A stretch of DNA of 58,781 nt. It comes from Lactifluus volemus (Eukaryota; Basidiomycota; Agaricomycetes; Russulales; Russulaceae). Position numbers and translations under genes: made by a program. The notes beneath the pieces are model-generated. The model was not told the origin of the DNA, did not search any database, and worked only from the letters and a program-made list of their open reading frames with translations. This document shows positions 20,760 through 29,810 of the stretch, one piece after another; position 1 is the stretch's first letter; every line of letters begins with the position of its first letter. The stretch is from assembly GCA_022376515.1 (NCBI GenBank), contig WTXI01000229.1:1-58781 (forward strand), in the 5' to 3' direction.

Positions 20760-20933
20760 AGCTCCAAGCCGAGGGCTCCCCTCCGTAAGCCGGAACCATT
20801 AGCTAAGGCTAAGCGGCTTAGCCTTAGCTAAAGGTTCCGGCTAAGGTGGCTCGGCTAAATTTGGCAAGCCGATGCCATGGCTAAAGGGGGCTCGGCTTCG
20901 GCTAGCTCCGGCTCGTCGAGCCCCGCAACACTA
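20760..20933. repeat. Right end of the hAT unit: TIR and AGCCG/TTAGC-rich subterminal region
   Basis: Ends CCGCAACACTA at 20933. The inner 170 bp contain many AGCCG, CGGCT and TTAGC motifs in both orientations, including a palindromic ggctaagcggcttagcc core. The composition matches the left end at 13181. Confidence 0.6.
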
Positions 20934-21425
20934 GTTCGGGGGTTCTGCCACCTTTCAGTGGTGTGTGGGAGCTTGGACTTATGTTAGGGACTAGCTGTTC
21001 CTAGTTCCTAAGATAGGATCAAGTATTCAAGAGGGACCAACAGAGACGCGAGTCTGAGTTGGGTCTAGCTAAGTTATAGCACTTAGAGGGCTTCAAGAGG
21101 AGAGAGGATCACAAGGGGATTTGTGAGGAGGTTCAAGGGGCTAGTATTGGAGAGAAGTCCAAGCTGGAGAGCAAGGACACAAGTCGAGAGGCCTTATATA
21201 CTGTACAGGGTAAAGGGCGAGTGACATCAGTAATGATGTCATGAGCCTGGGTCTAACTACGACGTCATCGAAGTTCTAGGCTAATGATGTCATAAGAGTC
21301 ACTGTGAGTCATGAACACGCTGTTCTGTGTCGTACAAGGTGAGGCTCTGTCCGTAAGCGAGAATGTAGACGGAAATGAAAAACATGAGGCAACAGGGAGG
21401 CGGAGGTCCAGACGAATCTGTAACA
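20934..21425 (-). mobile_element. Inverted LTR2 (20982-21425) plus 48 bp of leader, cut by the hAT end
   Basis: The 444-bp LTR is the reverse complement of 6636-7079 with few differences: same TGTTAC start, same TCCCTAACA end, same bZIP-type sites and TATA box. The next 48 bp match the leader of element 2 up to gcagaacccccgaac, where the hAT right end begins. It is thus the 5' end of another copy of element 2, lying in the opposite orientation. On its right it cuts off the last exons of MVNW copy C. Confidence 0.8.
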
Positions 21426-22806
21426 TTGAGGTGCAACAATCCTTTAGCCAGGTGCGTGTTCATCCAAGTTCTTAATAGCTTACCTGCTGGTCCAATGAAC
21501 ATCTGGAGTAACGATTGCATCAGCTAACTACCAACTGAACGAGGTGACGGAACATGAATCGTACTGCATTCCAAACGGCTATCCGACAAAGAATCGTTAG
21601 TGACATTCTCACACCTGGGGAGTCAAATACACACGGTTTAAATCAAGAATTAAAAATACCTGTAAGACGCTGATGTAAATATCGAATGTGTAAGCAACAA
21701 AACGTACTGACAACAACTGGCACTTCTGCAATGCATGCTAAGACTAACCATATGATGTGCTTGAAAGATGTCAGTACCCTATATAAGAGAAAGAGCAGGT
21801 ACGACCTGTTGGTGAAGAAGATGCCATATGCCAGCCGAACTCTTGTGCACACATCGCAGGAGCCCGACTAGCATGCTGATAAGGAGAACTGAATCGACCA
21901 CCAGAATGCCGACAGTGTTGACCAGAGAGTTGTGCAAATGGAATATGAAACAGCTTTCTTGAACAGCCCCATAAAATGCGTCTATCTTTATTTGTGGTTG
22001 CGTGAGTCCAGTGTCTCTAAAGAAACTCAAGCAAGGACCACACCGTTTTCAAGCCTTCGTAGATGCAGGGATGGTAAATGAGAACATCGAGCGCACAGAT
22101 GACAGTACGAAACGTACTATACATGTTCAGTGCGAGACCAGCTAACCACACAGCAACAGCGAATAAAGACATAAAAATGTTGTGATCCCATATCGCGATC
22201 CTGAAAGCAATATGTGATGAGGATAGTCAAGTGCAAAGGCGTGGAAAGGACGACTTGCACACGGAGAATGATAATAAGAGATGCGAACGCCCAACCAATG
22301 TATGCTAGCGCCTGCAGGGATAAGTAGCGCATGATTCAATTGGGTTAGAAAGATAAAGATGCGACGACTCACAAAGTCCACGATCCAGAGTTGCTACGAC
22401 AAATGCAAGTTAACCATGATCTCTCTCAGATCCAGGAATATGCGACTTGGGGCTCACTAGACAGGGAATTTTGCCACCATCCATATGAACAAGGAACACG
22501 GCGAAATCAAGCAAAGTGGTGTAACGGGTTCCAAGGTATAGCTGCCGCTTCGATATAGGCCGTAATAATGCCATCTCATAGCTACAATCAGCTTACCCAA
22601 ATTGTCCATTTGTAAGGTTGTTTTCCTCTAAGTATGTCTAACTCAAAGCCGGCGGTAGAAACAATCTCCCAGCTGAAGTTCTTGTTAGTTGACATCCAGG
22701 CCATGATGCATAATATGAGCCTGAGCATACAAGTAGATAGCGGCAACTGCATGACCAAGCTTGACCAGTGCGACTACAGTGACCGTTCAAGTTGGGACAA
22801 CACAGA

Positions 22807-22814
22807 TTGAGAGG
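22807..22814 (+). repeat. Left target-site duplication TTGAGAGG
   Basis: The 8 bp directly left of the TAGTGCTG end are identical to the 8 bp directly right of the other end (24788-24795). This is the length generated by hAT transposases. Confidence 0.9.
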
Positions 22815-23028
22815 TAGTGCTGTTCCGGCCCGGCTTGGCTTAGATGCCCCAGCTTTGGCTTGGCTCAAGGTGGCTTTGGCTTCCCTAAATGATGAGCCAG
22901 GCTTAAGCCACAATAAGGTGCTTGGCTCTGGCTTGGCTCGGCCTGAGCCCTGGCTAACTGTATCAAGCATTCAAGAACAGTAATATTGACTGTACTAGTA
23001 GTAGCGTTGTCCATCAAGCAGTATCTAC

Positions 23029-23562
23029 TCATAGTGTGGGGAATGAAAACTTATGTGATGCCTTCCGGAGAGGTGTTGTCGACAGTCGGCACAGCAGTGG
23101 AGGCGCTCCCCATGCACAGAGACTTGGTATGACCATTAACGCCCGAAGCCGAAGGCATAGCTGTGGGTGCGGACGACAACGGTGCGTCAAGTTGCTGGGC
23201 AGCAGCCTCCTCAGGCTTGGGTTCAGGGGAATTGGCTCAACTGTATCAGTGGGGATGGTACTCCCGGCCAGAGCAGACTCTTTGTGTGGGGTAGGTGCAG
23301 AAGCAGCGAAAGATTCCTCGACTGGCAGGTCAGGAAAAGGTTCGGGGGCGGTAGGTGCGGGTTCCTCAACCGGCACGGTCTCAGGAGCAGATTTGAAGGC
23401 CGCAGACGCAGGTGCTTCGACTTGAGCAGGCTCCAGAAATGGTTTGTTGGCGGTAGGCACAGGGCCAGACTCGGGCTCAGAGATATCCTCTACTGGTCCG
23501 GTGGTCGAAAAATCAGCAAGGAAGGGGGGGAGGGCTAACCTTGTTCCCGCCAATTTCCGCAC
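23029..23562 (-). CDS. Pro/Ala/Glu-rich ORF inside the Pack-hAT element
   Basis: 177 codons, with start at an ATG-less or alternative codon near 23562. The middle is a low-complexity Pro-Ala-Glu-Val sequence (EPAQVEAPASAAFKSAPET). The frame begins directly after the last recognisable ALDH7 residues (AEIGG) in an adjoining frame. It may be a second captured gene piece, or a chance frame in biased sequence. No domain recognised. Confidence 0.3.
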   Translation of the reverse strand: MRKLAGTRLALPPFLADFSTTGPVEDISEPESGPVPTANKPFLEPAQVEAPASAAFKSAPETVPVEEPAPTAPEPFPDLPVEESFAASAPTPHKESALAGSTIPTDTVEPIPLNPSLRRLLPSNLTHRCRPHPQLCLRLRALMVIPSLCAWGAPPLLCRLSTTPLRKASHKFSFPTL

Positions 23563-24110
23563 CGCTGGTGCCGACGTTGACCTACGGAAAGAGTGACGAC
23601 AAAGAACATCAATCGGCCAAGCGCAGCTCCCAAAGGAGAGTTATTCAAAAAAAAAAACTCACGTTGATGCTACTCGACAAGCCCTGCGGCACCGCATGAT
23701 TCCACGCGATCGCCTGCTCGAGCTCTTCAAACTCGGCGATATACAGTATAGGTGCGAGACGTTCGGTGTCTCACAGCGATGACGACGTTGCGGTCGCGGT
23801 CGAGGTTAGGGTAGTAGCTGGCGGAGGGACGGCGATCGTTGGGCGCACAAAATTTCCACAATCCAATGGGGAAGGGAGTCGCGACGCCGTCGTCGTAGCG
23901 CGCTCCACCGACGAGGATGTCGGCGCCTGCGGTGCGCAGCTCCGTGATCGCGTTGTCGTATATATCGAGAGCGGTACGGGTGTGCAGGGTCCGAGGAACC
24001 AGTGTGCGCCATGCGACACGCCGGTCACAGGCGTCAGGAGCTCTGACCACCGCAAATGCGGCGCCAGAGCGATCCCTACGCCAAGGACATCGACGTGGCG
24101 TGAGCGGTTC
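23540..24110 (-). pseudogene. Captured fragment of an ALDH7 (antiquitin-type) aldehyde dehydrogenase
   Basis: Read on the minus strand in three frames, the pieces are collinear with the C-terminal half of the ALDH7 family. They are ALDIYDNAITELRTAGADIL then GGARYDDG (about 23900-23980), GNFVRPTIAV (about 23835), LAPILYIAEFEELEQAIAWN then PQGLSSSIN (about 23680-23750), an intron, and VGTSGAEIGG (about 23550-23575). In that family these segments cover part of the nucleotide-binding fold and the C-terminal end. The frame changes between pieces show indels, and the sequence around the expected catalytic Cys is degenerate. It is non-functional as an enzyme and is inferred to be a captured host-gene fragment. 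Confidence 0.65.
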
Positions 24111-24159
24111 CCGTTGGTGCCGAGGAATGACGCGACGGCATCCCTCATCAAAGGGGGAC

Positions 24160-24650
24160 AAAGGGAGAACGAAGAAAAAAAAAACTACAGAGAATTAGTG
24201 AAGTGGAAGAGTGGATGCATCATACCTAGTTAATGCCTGACAGGGAAGTATCCCTCAGGCATCCCAACGCCCTTCCAAGCGGATGTCTTCGAAATGAATG
24301 GGACTTTACTGCCATGCGAACCAGCCTCCCTCAAGCGCGCTATGGGTAGCGGTGGCAGGCGACGGCGACGGTGTCGGAAACGGTGACGGTGAGGGATTAC
24401 GTTGAGAGAAGTAAGGTGGTCAACTTACGCAAAAAAAAAAAGAAAGGGGAGCAACGCACCTGGCGCCGCTTAGTCAGGAGGCACCTTCTGAGCACCCCTG
24501 CGTCCCTCCAATGCTCATGTCGTCAAAACAAGCAAATCCAACTAGTTCAGCGATGCGGTATCGCGCCGCTTCGAGGTCATGCCGGAGTGTCGACACCGTC
24601 TCGGCGGTTCCGTCGTGAGCACGCGAAGAGTGGCAAGCTGTGGCTTCCCG
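24160..24650 (-). other. Unassigned exon-like sequence inside the Pack-hAT element
   Basis: Two A-rich tracts on the plus strand (24176-24184 and 24427-24440) look like pyrimidine tracts or poly-T on the minus strand. Short open pieces such as LRHDLEAARYRIAELVGFA occur near 24500-24600. They may be further captured exons, but I cannot assign them to a family. Confidence 0.3.
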
Positions 24651-24787
24651 GCTGGGCTCTGGCTTACTTAATGTGCTAGCCGGGCCGGAGCTTCCTATAA
24701 GCCAGACATTTGGCTCGGCTGGGCTCGGCCCGCCAGGGGTCGGCTTCGACCGGCTCACGGCTTTTTGCCGGGCCGAGCACAGCACTA

Positions 24788-24795
24788 TTGAGAGG
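24788..24795 (+). repeat. Right target-site duplication TTGAGAGG
   Basis: Identical to 22807-22814 on the other side of the Pack-hAT element. Removing the element and one copy restores a continuous intron between exon 1 and exon 2 of MVNW copy C. Confidence 0.9.
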
Positions 24796-24908
24796 ATAAC
24801 TGGGACACGTACGGTACTCGTTAGCGAGGACAACGGTATCAGTCCAGTTGACCATGTCGCTGATGCACGAAGTGAGAGGGTAACGAAGTGCATTTCTGCA
24901 AAAGCTAA

Positions 24909-24914
24909 TATATA
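24909..24914 (-). promoter_or_regulatory. TATA box of MVNW copy C
   Basis: A TATATA motif lies 54-59 bp upstream of the ATG at 24855, the same spacing as in the other family members. Confidence 0.5.
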
Positions 24915-25219
24915 GCGCAGCCCAAGGTTACCCCGGGCCATGGCTTGACTTGGTGTCGCTTAATGGACGTCACGGACTCGGATTTGCTTAGTATCACGTC
25001 AATGACGTTACGCGCGAAGGCTGAAGCGGGCCTTCGATCCGTGGACCCACGGAACTCGACTCAAAACAAGAATTGGGGTTGCCTACGTCTCAGGGATTGA
25101 GGTCGTGTGGGATTCGAGCGGCAAGGCCATACCTACAGTTCGTTACTCGCTAATTACTTGCGTTTCAAGTTAATCGTGAAGCGAGCTTTCAAGTACTGTG
25201 GGATTTTAACCGTGGGAAA

Positions 25220-25246
25220 TGTCGGAAAAACTTAGATTACCATATC
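25220..25246 (+). repeat. Left TIR of the gene-carrying element
   Basis: 27 bp beginning TGTCGGAAAAA and ending GATTACCATATC. It differs from the complement of 29811-29837 at three central positions. Confidence 0.75.
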
Positions 25247-25799
25247 AGCATTGCAAGGCCTGACGAGATCTTATGGGAATCTGACAAAGCTGATGGAATT
25301 TATCAGGACTTATCATAGTTTCATAATAACTCATAAACTGAATAAGCCATGACAGCTGGGTGTGGAAGAAATGGAATATCAGTAGTTACAACAGCTGAAG
25401 GAATTATGATGGAGGCTGCTGTGCTGATCGGAGCTGATCAGGGCTTATCAGGGCTTATCATGTCTTTCGGGACTGGGATGTCAGCATGTTATCGGCGTTA
25501 TATCAGACCATGTAACTAGTTATACACTGAACGTATTAAATAATTAGTGTTAAGCTCCTGGCATGAAGCCTCCGTCCCCGCCCTTCATCCCCTGACTGGC
25601 TCTGTTCGGTGCTATTTGCTCTGTACAATAGACGCCAGCATCGGCACTTCCCGATTATTGAGCCAACAACCACCGCACCACAATTCCAGTATACAAAATG
25701 AAACTTTATTGAAAGGGAGAAACTTGAAGGAAAAACAACAGGTATCATTTGAAAACGTGATAGTTACCGGCTGCCCTCCCCTCGTGAACCGAATTTGAA

Positions 25800-26351
25800 A
25801 GTGGGTCTCTTCAAAGTCAAGCCCCGCGACGACAATCCGAGGTTATCGCAGGCGCAGCACTGGCAGGTGGTGCTACAAAGGGTGCGGCCGTTGCACCCTC
25901 GCGCAACGCCTTTTCTTGCGCCGTCTTTTGCACACGTTCCCTTTTGTCGTCTTCGATCAATCTGTGCTTTGATCGCGGCGCAGGCCTCTTGTCGTCCTCC
26001 AAAGGGGTGTATGTGTGCGCGCAAAGTGCACCGTGATGTCGTCGAGGGTGGGGATGGTTTTAAACCCTTTTGTCTTCTTCATCGTCTATTTGTCGACTGT
26101 GGAGGTCTCCTGGGCGAGCTTCTCACCAGCTCCATGGTAAGCGGTTCGCCTGGGCTCGCCGCAGCGACCACATCACTGTTCATGGAGTCATCGGTCGAAT
26201 TGGGTGGGGAGGTGGAGTGTGTCACGGGATGTTGACGGACACCAAATCTGCGACCGACGTCGCGTTTGAGAGGGACGTTTGCGAGCCTGTGCCACCAGGG
26301 AAGCATCGCTTCTTGCTCATCGCCCGTCATGAGCCTCTGGATGTTGGCCAT
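25800..26351 (-). pseudogene. Unassigned gene on the minus strand, with frameshift
   Basis: From ATG 26351 (MANIQRLMTGDEQEAMLPWW) the frame is protein-like for 90 codons, to a stop near 26079. A second protein-like stretch (KGFKTIPTLDDITVHFART, about 26060-26000) needs a one-base shift at cccctttgg. It then continues as EDDKRPAPRSKHRLIEDDK and KTAQEKALREGATAAPF to a stop at 25817. The composition is charged and reads as real coding sequence; the family is not recognised. It may be another captured fragment. Confidence 0.35.
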
Positions 26352-26740
26352 GACGACTCTCAGGTTGTAGCTCGGAACGGAGGTGCTCCGCGCTATGTCA
26401 CAAGAAAGAGGTCAAATGTCACAAGAAAAAAGCTTGTGGAGTTGATCTGTGACGAACCTGTGATGATACCTTCTGCGCCGTTGATGAGCACGTGGAGAAT
26501 GACAGGAATATACCATCTGGTTTGATCCTGTCGTTGTCAGGTAATTAAGCAGAGGACCCACTGGATGGAAGGTGGTGCACGTGATTGGGGCCGGCTCGGT
26601 GAGATATAATGTGCAGAGTGACAACAGTCCCGAGAGTAGTAAGGCGGTGGAATCGGCCACTCTCCCGAGCGGGTAATGGGCAGTAATTCGTGCAGCAAGT
26701 CAGATGCTAGTAGGATCGTTTCCCATCAGTCCCTGTTCAC

Positions 26741-27040
26741 ACCCTGATGAGGTATCCCTGTTGTCGGTCAAGATTCTCAATCTCCTCACGAGATCACCAG
26801 CCTTTGTCAGTCTAGTGACTTTGCTTGAACGCAGACTCGGAGTGTATAATAGTCAGGTACTGTTAGCTGCAGCTGAGAACGATGAGGACAAGTTCACTGG
26901 CGCCGAGGCCCTGGAGTCCGATATCATACCACCTGGCTTGTCGCAGGCTGTGCGAATTGCTGTCCTCGATCTTCTTGCACAAATTACACGACCAGGGTCA
27001 TCATATCCCAATATCATGCATTTCCTTCTCTACCAACATA
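26741..27040 (+). pseudogene. Fragment resembling nucleoporin Nup192/Nup205
   Basis: An open frame reads DEVSLLSVKILNLLTRSPAF, then a variable acidic stretch (AAENDEDKFTGAEALES), then LSQAVRIAVLDLLAQITRPG and YPNIMHFLL. This order resembles the fungal Nup192 helical-repeat region as I remember it (VSLLSVKIL..SP.F, then AIR.AILDLLL......PNIAHFLLGF). Only about 95 of more than 1,500 residues are present. After MHFLL the sequence diverges to a stop. Identification is from motif memory, so moderate confidence. Confidence 0.5.
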
Positions 27041-28215
27041 CAATAATTTGAGGATCTGCACACTCTTGGAGCCCAAAGAACACGGATAGACTGTTCTCCC
27101 TTTTTGGGTCAGAAGATGCACCTGGAGACTGGAGTCCTGTGCCAACGGATAACTTACTTTGACGCAATGCATGTCGCTTACTAGTTTAGCTTGAACAGTC
27201 GCGGCGGTATACAGTAGCTGAATTGATTTCAGGATCTATGCGATCAAATATTACCTGTTTGGACTTGAGGCAAACAAAAAACAATTTCAAAAAAAGAGCC
27301 AGGGAAAGGGATGCAGTGATGCGACACATCTCCGTCTCGGCGTCCGCTGCAATTCACGAGCTAAAGTATAACTGTATATTTAGTTCCAGTTTCGGAACTT
27401 ATCCGTAAAGGTTTTCAGTACAGGCACACGTCATCCCCATTTGCCTGCCCGCTACTCTCGTGTGGCCAGCCCTACCATCGGCTGGTGTTTTCATCTCTAA
27501 AAATCCTCCCCCCCCGGCCGGAAGACAAAAACACATAAAAAAGCTGGTGTAGTGAGTAATTCCTGCAACGAGTCACTGTCATCCCACCCCTCATCCACCA
27601 GACTCCCCATCAGACTTGAGGACGCTCTCCCGATTCTCCTATTCCTCTTCAACCTTGCTATACGTGTAATATTGAATTTCTCAATCGTCTCTATATCCCG
27701 ATGGTACTAGTAAGGTATATTTATTTACCATTATATTCAATGGACTGACAGGTTATTTTTTCTCTTTTGTTAATTTTATATACGAGGCGGCATTCTGAGG
27801 GCGCCACAGCGCCACCGACACCACCGATCTCATGTTACCGCCTGATGGCTCCATTACTCCCCCTGGTGCATTTTCTTCCGGCCCTTGTTCTTTCCCGTCC
27901 ACTCCCCAAAGCCTGAGGCAGTTGGGACAGCGGTTCCTTGTCACTGACGTTTCAATTACAACCCAGCTGTGTGGTGGTTTATAGAACCCAATCACAGTGA
28001 GTGAATTTGCATTTTTCCTCCTTGCCATCTGACTCCCATCTTGAGTCTCTCTTTTCTCCCTCTTCTCGCTCTGCCTTGTTCCACCTCCTCTTCTCCCATT
28101 CTCACCACAATTTTTGTTTGTTTTGTAAGTTCCTGGCTTGCTCATGTCTTTCTTTCCTTCAGCTTACACCATCTGAGTTGGTGAGCAGAGCTTGTATTCA
28201 TTGTTTCCTGTTGAC
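27041..28215. other. Non-coding interior of the TIR element
   Basis: Contains a C-rich run (cctcccccccc, about 27508), pyrimidine-rich stretches (about 28015-28110) and short ORFs only. Part may be captured promoter or intron sequence from the VPS10 donor. No gene is supported. Confidence 0.4.
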
Positions 28216-28615
28216 CCCCTCTCTCGTCACTTTGAGCAGATGATCGGATTTGATGGTATCGTGCTCATCAATGTCGTCTCTAATCCCGAGGTGGACACAG
28301 TCACGGGCATTAAGAATTTGCAGATGCACATGACGCATGATGGAGGGATTTGGACACAGTTGATCCTGATTCGCACGGCCAGCCGTATGCCTGTCAAAGT
28401 GCGGTACGTGCCTCATTCTGCTTTCGAAGAGATCCTGTGGTAACAAACTGACAATTGAGACAGGCTTCTCGCTTCGCACCCACGGATATACGAATGAGTG
28501 GACCCTCGCGCAACGTTTAGCAGTCCCTCTGTCGTCAGGTTGATAATAGCTGTTGGCAAGGTGGCTGAGAAACTCACACTTTATGTACAGAGCGACGTTC
28601 TTGAGCCGCGATGCG
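28216..28615 (+). pseudogene. VPS10-like sorting receptor fragment, part 1
   Basis: Collinear VPS10 motifs: HFEQMIGFDGIVLINVVSNP (about 28229), then LQMHMTHDGGIW (about 28320), an intron or break, HGYTNEW in a neighbouring frame, then DPRATFSSPSVVRLIIAVGK and VAEKLTLYVQSDVL (about 28500-28605). In VPS10/sortilin proteins these lie in the ten-bladed beta-propeller that binds vacuolar cargo. The match continues at 28938 after an interruption. Frame changes show it is not functional. Confidence 0.65.
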
Positions 28616-28937
28616 TGGCGTGCACCTTCAACACACCTGCCGCGCTCCTCTTCAACTCGGGTTTCGACGCCAACGCGGGCTTTTTTGCGTGCGTGCCACA
28701 GCCGGGCGACGCGGTAACTCTACGACGCTGCTATCCATGCCTCAGTGCACGACGGTATACGCGCCTCACGTATCATCCCGACCCTACGCCGACCATTCGC
28801 TCACAATGATACATGCGCGCTGCGTGCTATGCTCCTGGCGCTCCATGCGCCTGGGTCTCTGTTTTGTTGACGAGGGCGGTACAGCGGTGTTGTTGACGAG
28901 TACACTGATTCGGGATTACTTGCTCAACTACGCACGT
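28616..28937 (+). pseudogene. Alpha-oxoamine synthase (BioF/AONS-like) fragment inside the VPS10 fragment
   Basis: Reads AALLFNSGFDANAGFFACVP then QPGDAV in one frame. After a one-base shift it continues LYDAAIHASVHDGIRASRI, then RRPFAHNDTCALRAMLLALH. This order is that of the PLP-dependent alpha-oxoamine synthases (8-amino-7-oxononanoate synthase and relatives): the ..F.SG..AN.....L...GD...D...HAS...G region. It is inserted in the same orientation between two 8-bp repeats, gcgatgcg, within VPS10-like sequence. A stop follows at SLFC. Non-functional fragment. Confidence 0.6.
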
Positions 28938-29135
28938 GCGATGCGGGCTTCACGTGGGAAGAGGTTCACAAGGATGCGCACCTCTAGGGGCTCGGTGACT
29001 CTGGCTCAATGCTCGTCGTGGCAAACAACCAACGGACAACGTCTCGTTCACGACCAACGAGGGCCTCAACTGGCGTGAGTATTCACAGATGAGAAGATCC
29101 GTGTGCGCAAGAAAGTAACCATGCCGTCAGACATT
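28938..29135 (+). pseudogene. VPS10-like sorting receptor fragment, part 2
   Basis: Directly after the second gcgatgcg repeat the sequence reads DAGFTWEEVHKDAHL, a stop in place of the expected Trp, GDSGSMLVV and, across frame changes, EGLNWREYS and EKIRVRKKVTMPSD. This is the continuation of the VPS10 propeller from part 1 (SDVFLSRDAGFTWEEV in normal proteins). It confirms that the oxoamine synthase piece interrupts it. Confidence 0.65.
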
Positions 29136-29608
29136 ACCATTACCACTGACTCTTGTCGTGGTGGCGCGATGTATTGGTATGAGCGTACGCCCCACAGACG
29201 CATCCTACATTCATCTTGTGAAGATGGCGAACGCAGATCGTGGCCGCCGACGTCTCTGCCCTGGAATGGCCGGTGCTCTTCACTATCCCATCGTTCCCAC
29301 ATAATGTATTTTATCACAATTTGAATATATCAATTTGAAACATCACTATAATTTGAAATAGACTCATTTGAAAGTGTGCACGTGAGTGAGGGCCAATTAT
29401 GGGGATGGTTGACCGACACCTGATGACACCTGATAACCACTGATAATGCTGATGATGCTGATGATGTCGATTAGCACTAATTACAGTGATAACCACTGAC
29501 AATACTGATTGGGCTGATTAACACCAATCATGGTAATAACCTCATGTTGGCAAGATAACACTGAGTATTATGATAACAACCAATTGCACTGATTACTGGC
29601 AATAACCA

Positions 29609-29748
29609 CTTATATGTGATTCTTGAAGCATATCACTGCTGTCAGGCAGTTAAGGACTCATCAGATCTGATTCATACTATAAGATCTGTCGTGCTTATCA
29701 CATATATCAGAACAACATTGTCTTATATGTGATTCTTGAACCATATCA
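29609..29748 (+). repeat. 27-bp direct repeat near the right end of the TIR element
   Basis: Copies at 29609-29635 and 29722-29748 agree at 26 of 27 positions (cttatatgtgattcttgaa, then gcatatca or ccatatca). They lie 90-230 bp from the right TIR and may be transposase-binding subterminal repeats. Confidence 0.7.
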
Positions 29749-29810
29749 GTTGGATAACCTTCCCAAAATTCTGATGACCTTATATGCCCTTATACGTGCA
29801 TATATCCACC

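Larger units (their letters stand above)
13181..20933. mobile_element. Kinase-carrying hAT-type unit (FunK1 - transposase - CK1)
   Basis: The ends are inverted: TAGTGTTGCGG at 13181 and its complement CCGCAACACTA ending at 20933. Both are followed inward by clustered AGCCG/CGGCT motifs, as in hAT subterminal regions. The 7,753-bp interior holds three plus-strand genes: a FunK1-type kinase, a hAT transposase and a CK1-like kinase. The 8-bp flanks (gccccgtg left, gttcgggg right) do not match. The flanks belong to different retroelements, element 3 integrase on the left and the element 2 leader on the right. The unit may therefore be a recombinant of two insertions. The transposase itself appears complete. 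Confidence 0.65.
22815..24787. mobile_element. Non-autonomous hAT element carrying captured gene pieces
   Basis: 1,973 bp with ends TAGTGCTGTTC.. and ..GAGCACAGCACTA, both followed inward by GGCCCGGC and by GGCTTGGC/GGCTCGGC subterminal motifs. Perfect 8-bp duplications TTGAGAGG flank it. It lies in intron 1 of MVNW copy C. The inside has no transposase; it has an ALDH7-like fragment on the minus strand and other exon-like pieces, so it is a Pack-type element. Confidence 0.85.
21426..24855 (-). pseudogene. MVNW-family gene, copy C: intron insertion and lost C-terminal exon
   Basis: ATG at 24855-24853 gives MVNWTDTVVLANEY, with the GT donor at 24812. Intron 1 is interrupted by the hAT element at 22815-24787. 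Exons then read ALVKLGHAVAAIYL (about 22750), WEIVSTAGFELDILRGKQPY (about 22650), LYLGTRYTTLLDFAVFL (about 22520), AYIGWAFASLIIILRV (about 22290), IAIWDHNIFMSLFAVAVWLAG (about 22190), GILVVDSVLLISMLVGLL (about 21900), IIWLVLACIAEVPVVV (about 21730), FLILDLN and MFIGPAGK (about 21500). The C-terminal RMYRSL exon is missing because LTR2 begins at 21425. If intron 1 is still spliced, a shortened protein could be made. Confidence 0.7.

Noticed and set aside
25090..25150. Possible tRNA-like GGATTCGAGC segment
   Set aside because: No matching acceptor and anticodon stems could be paired around it.
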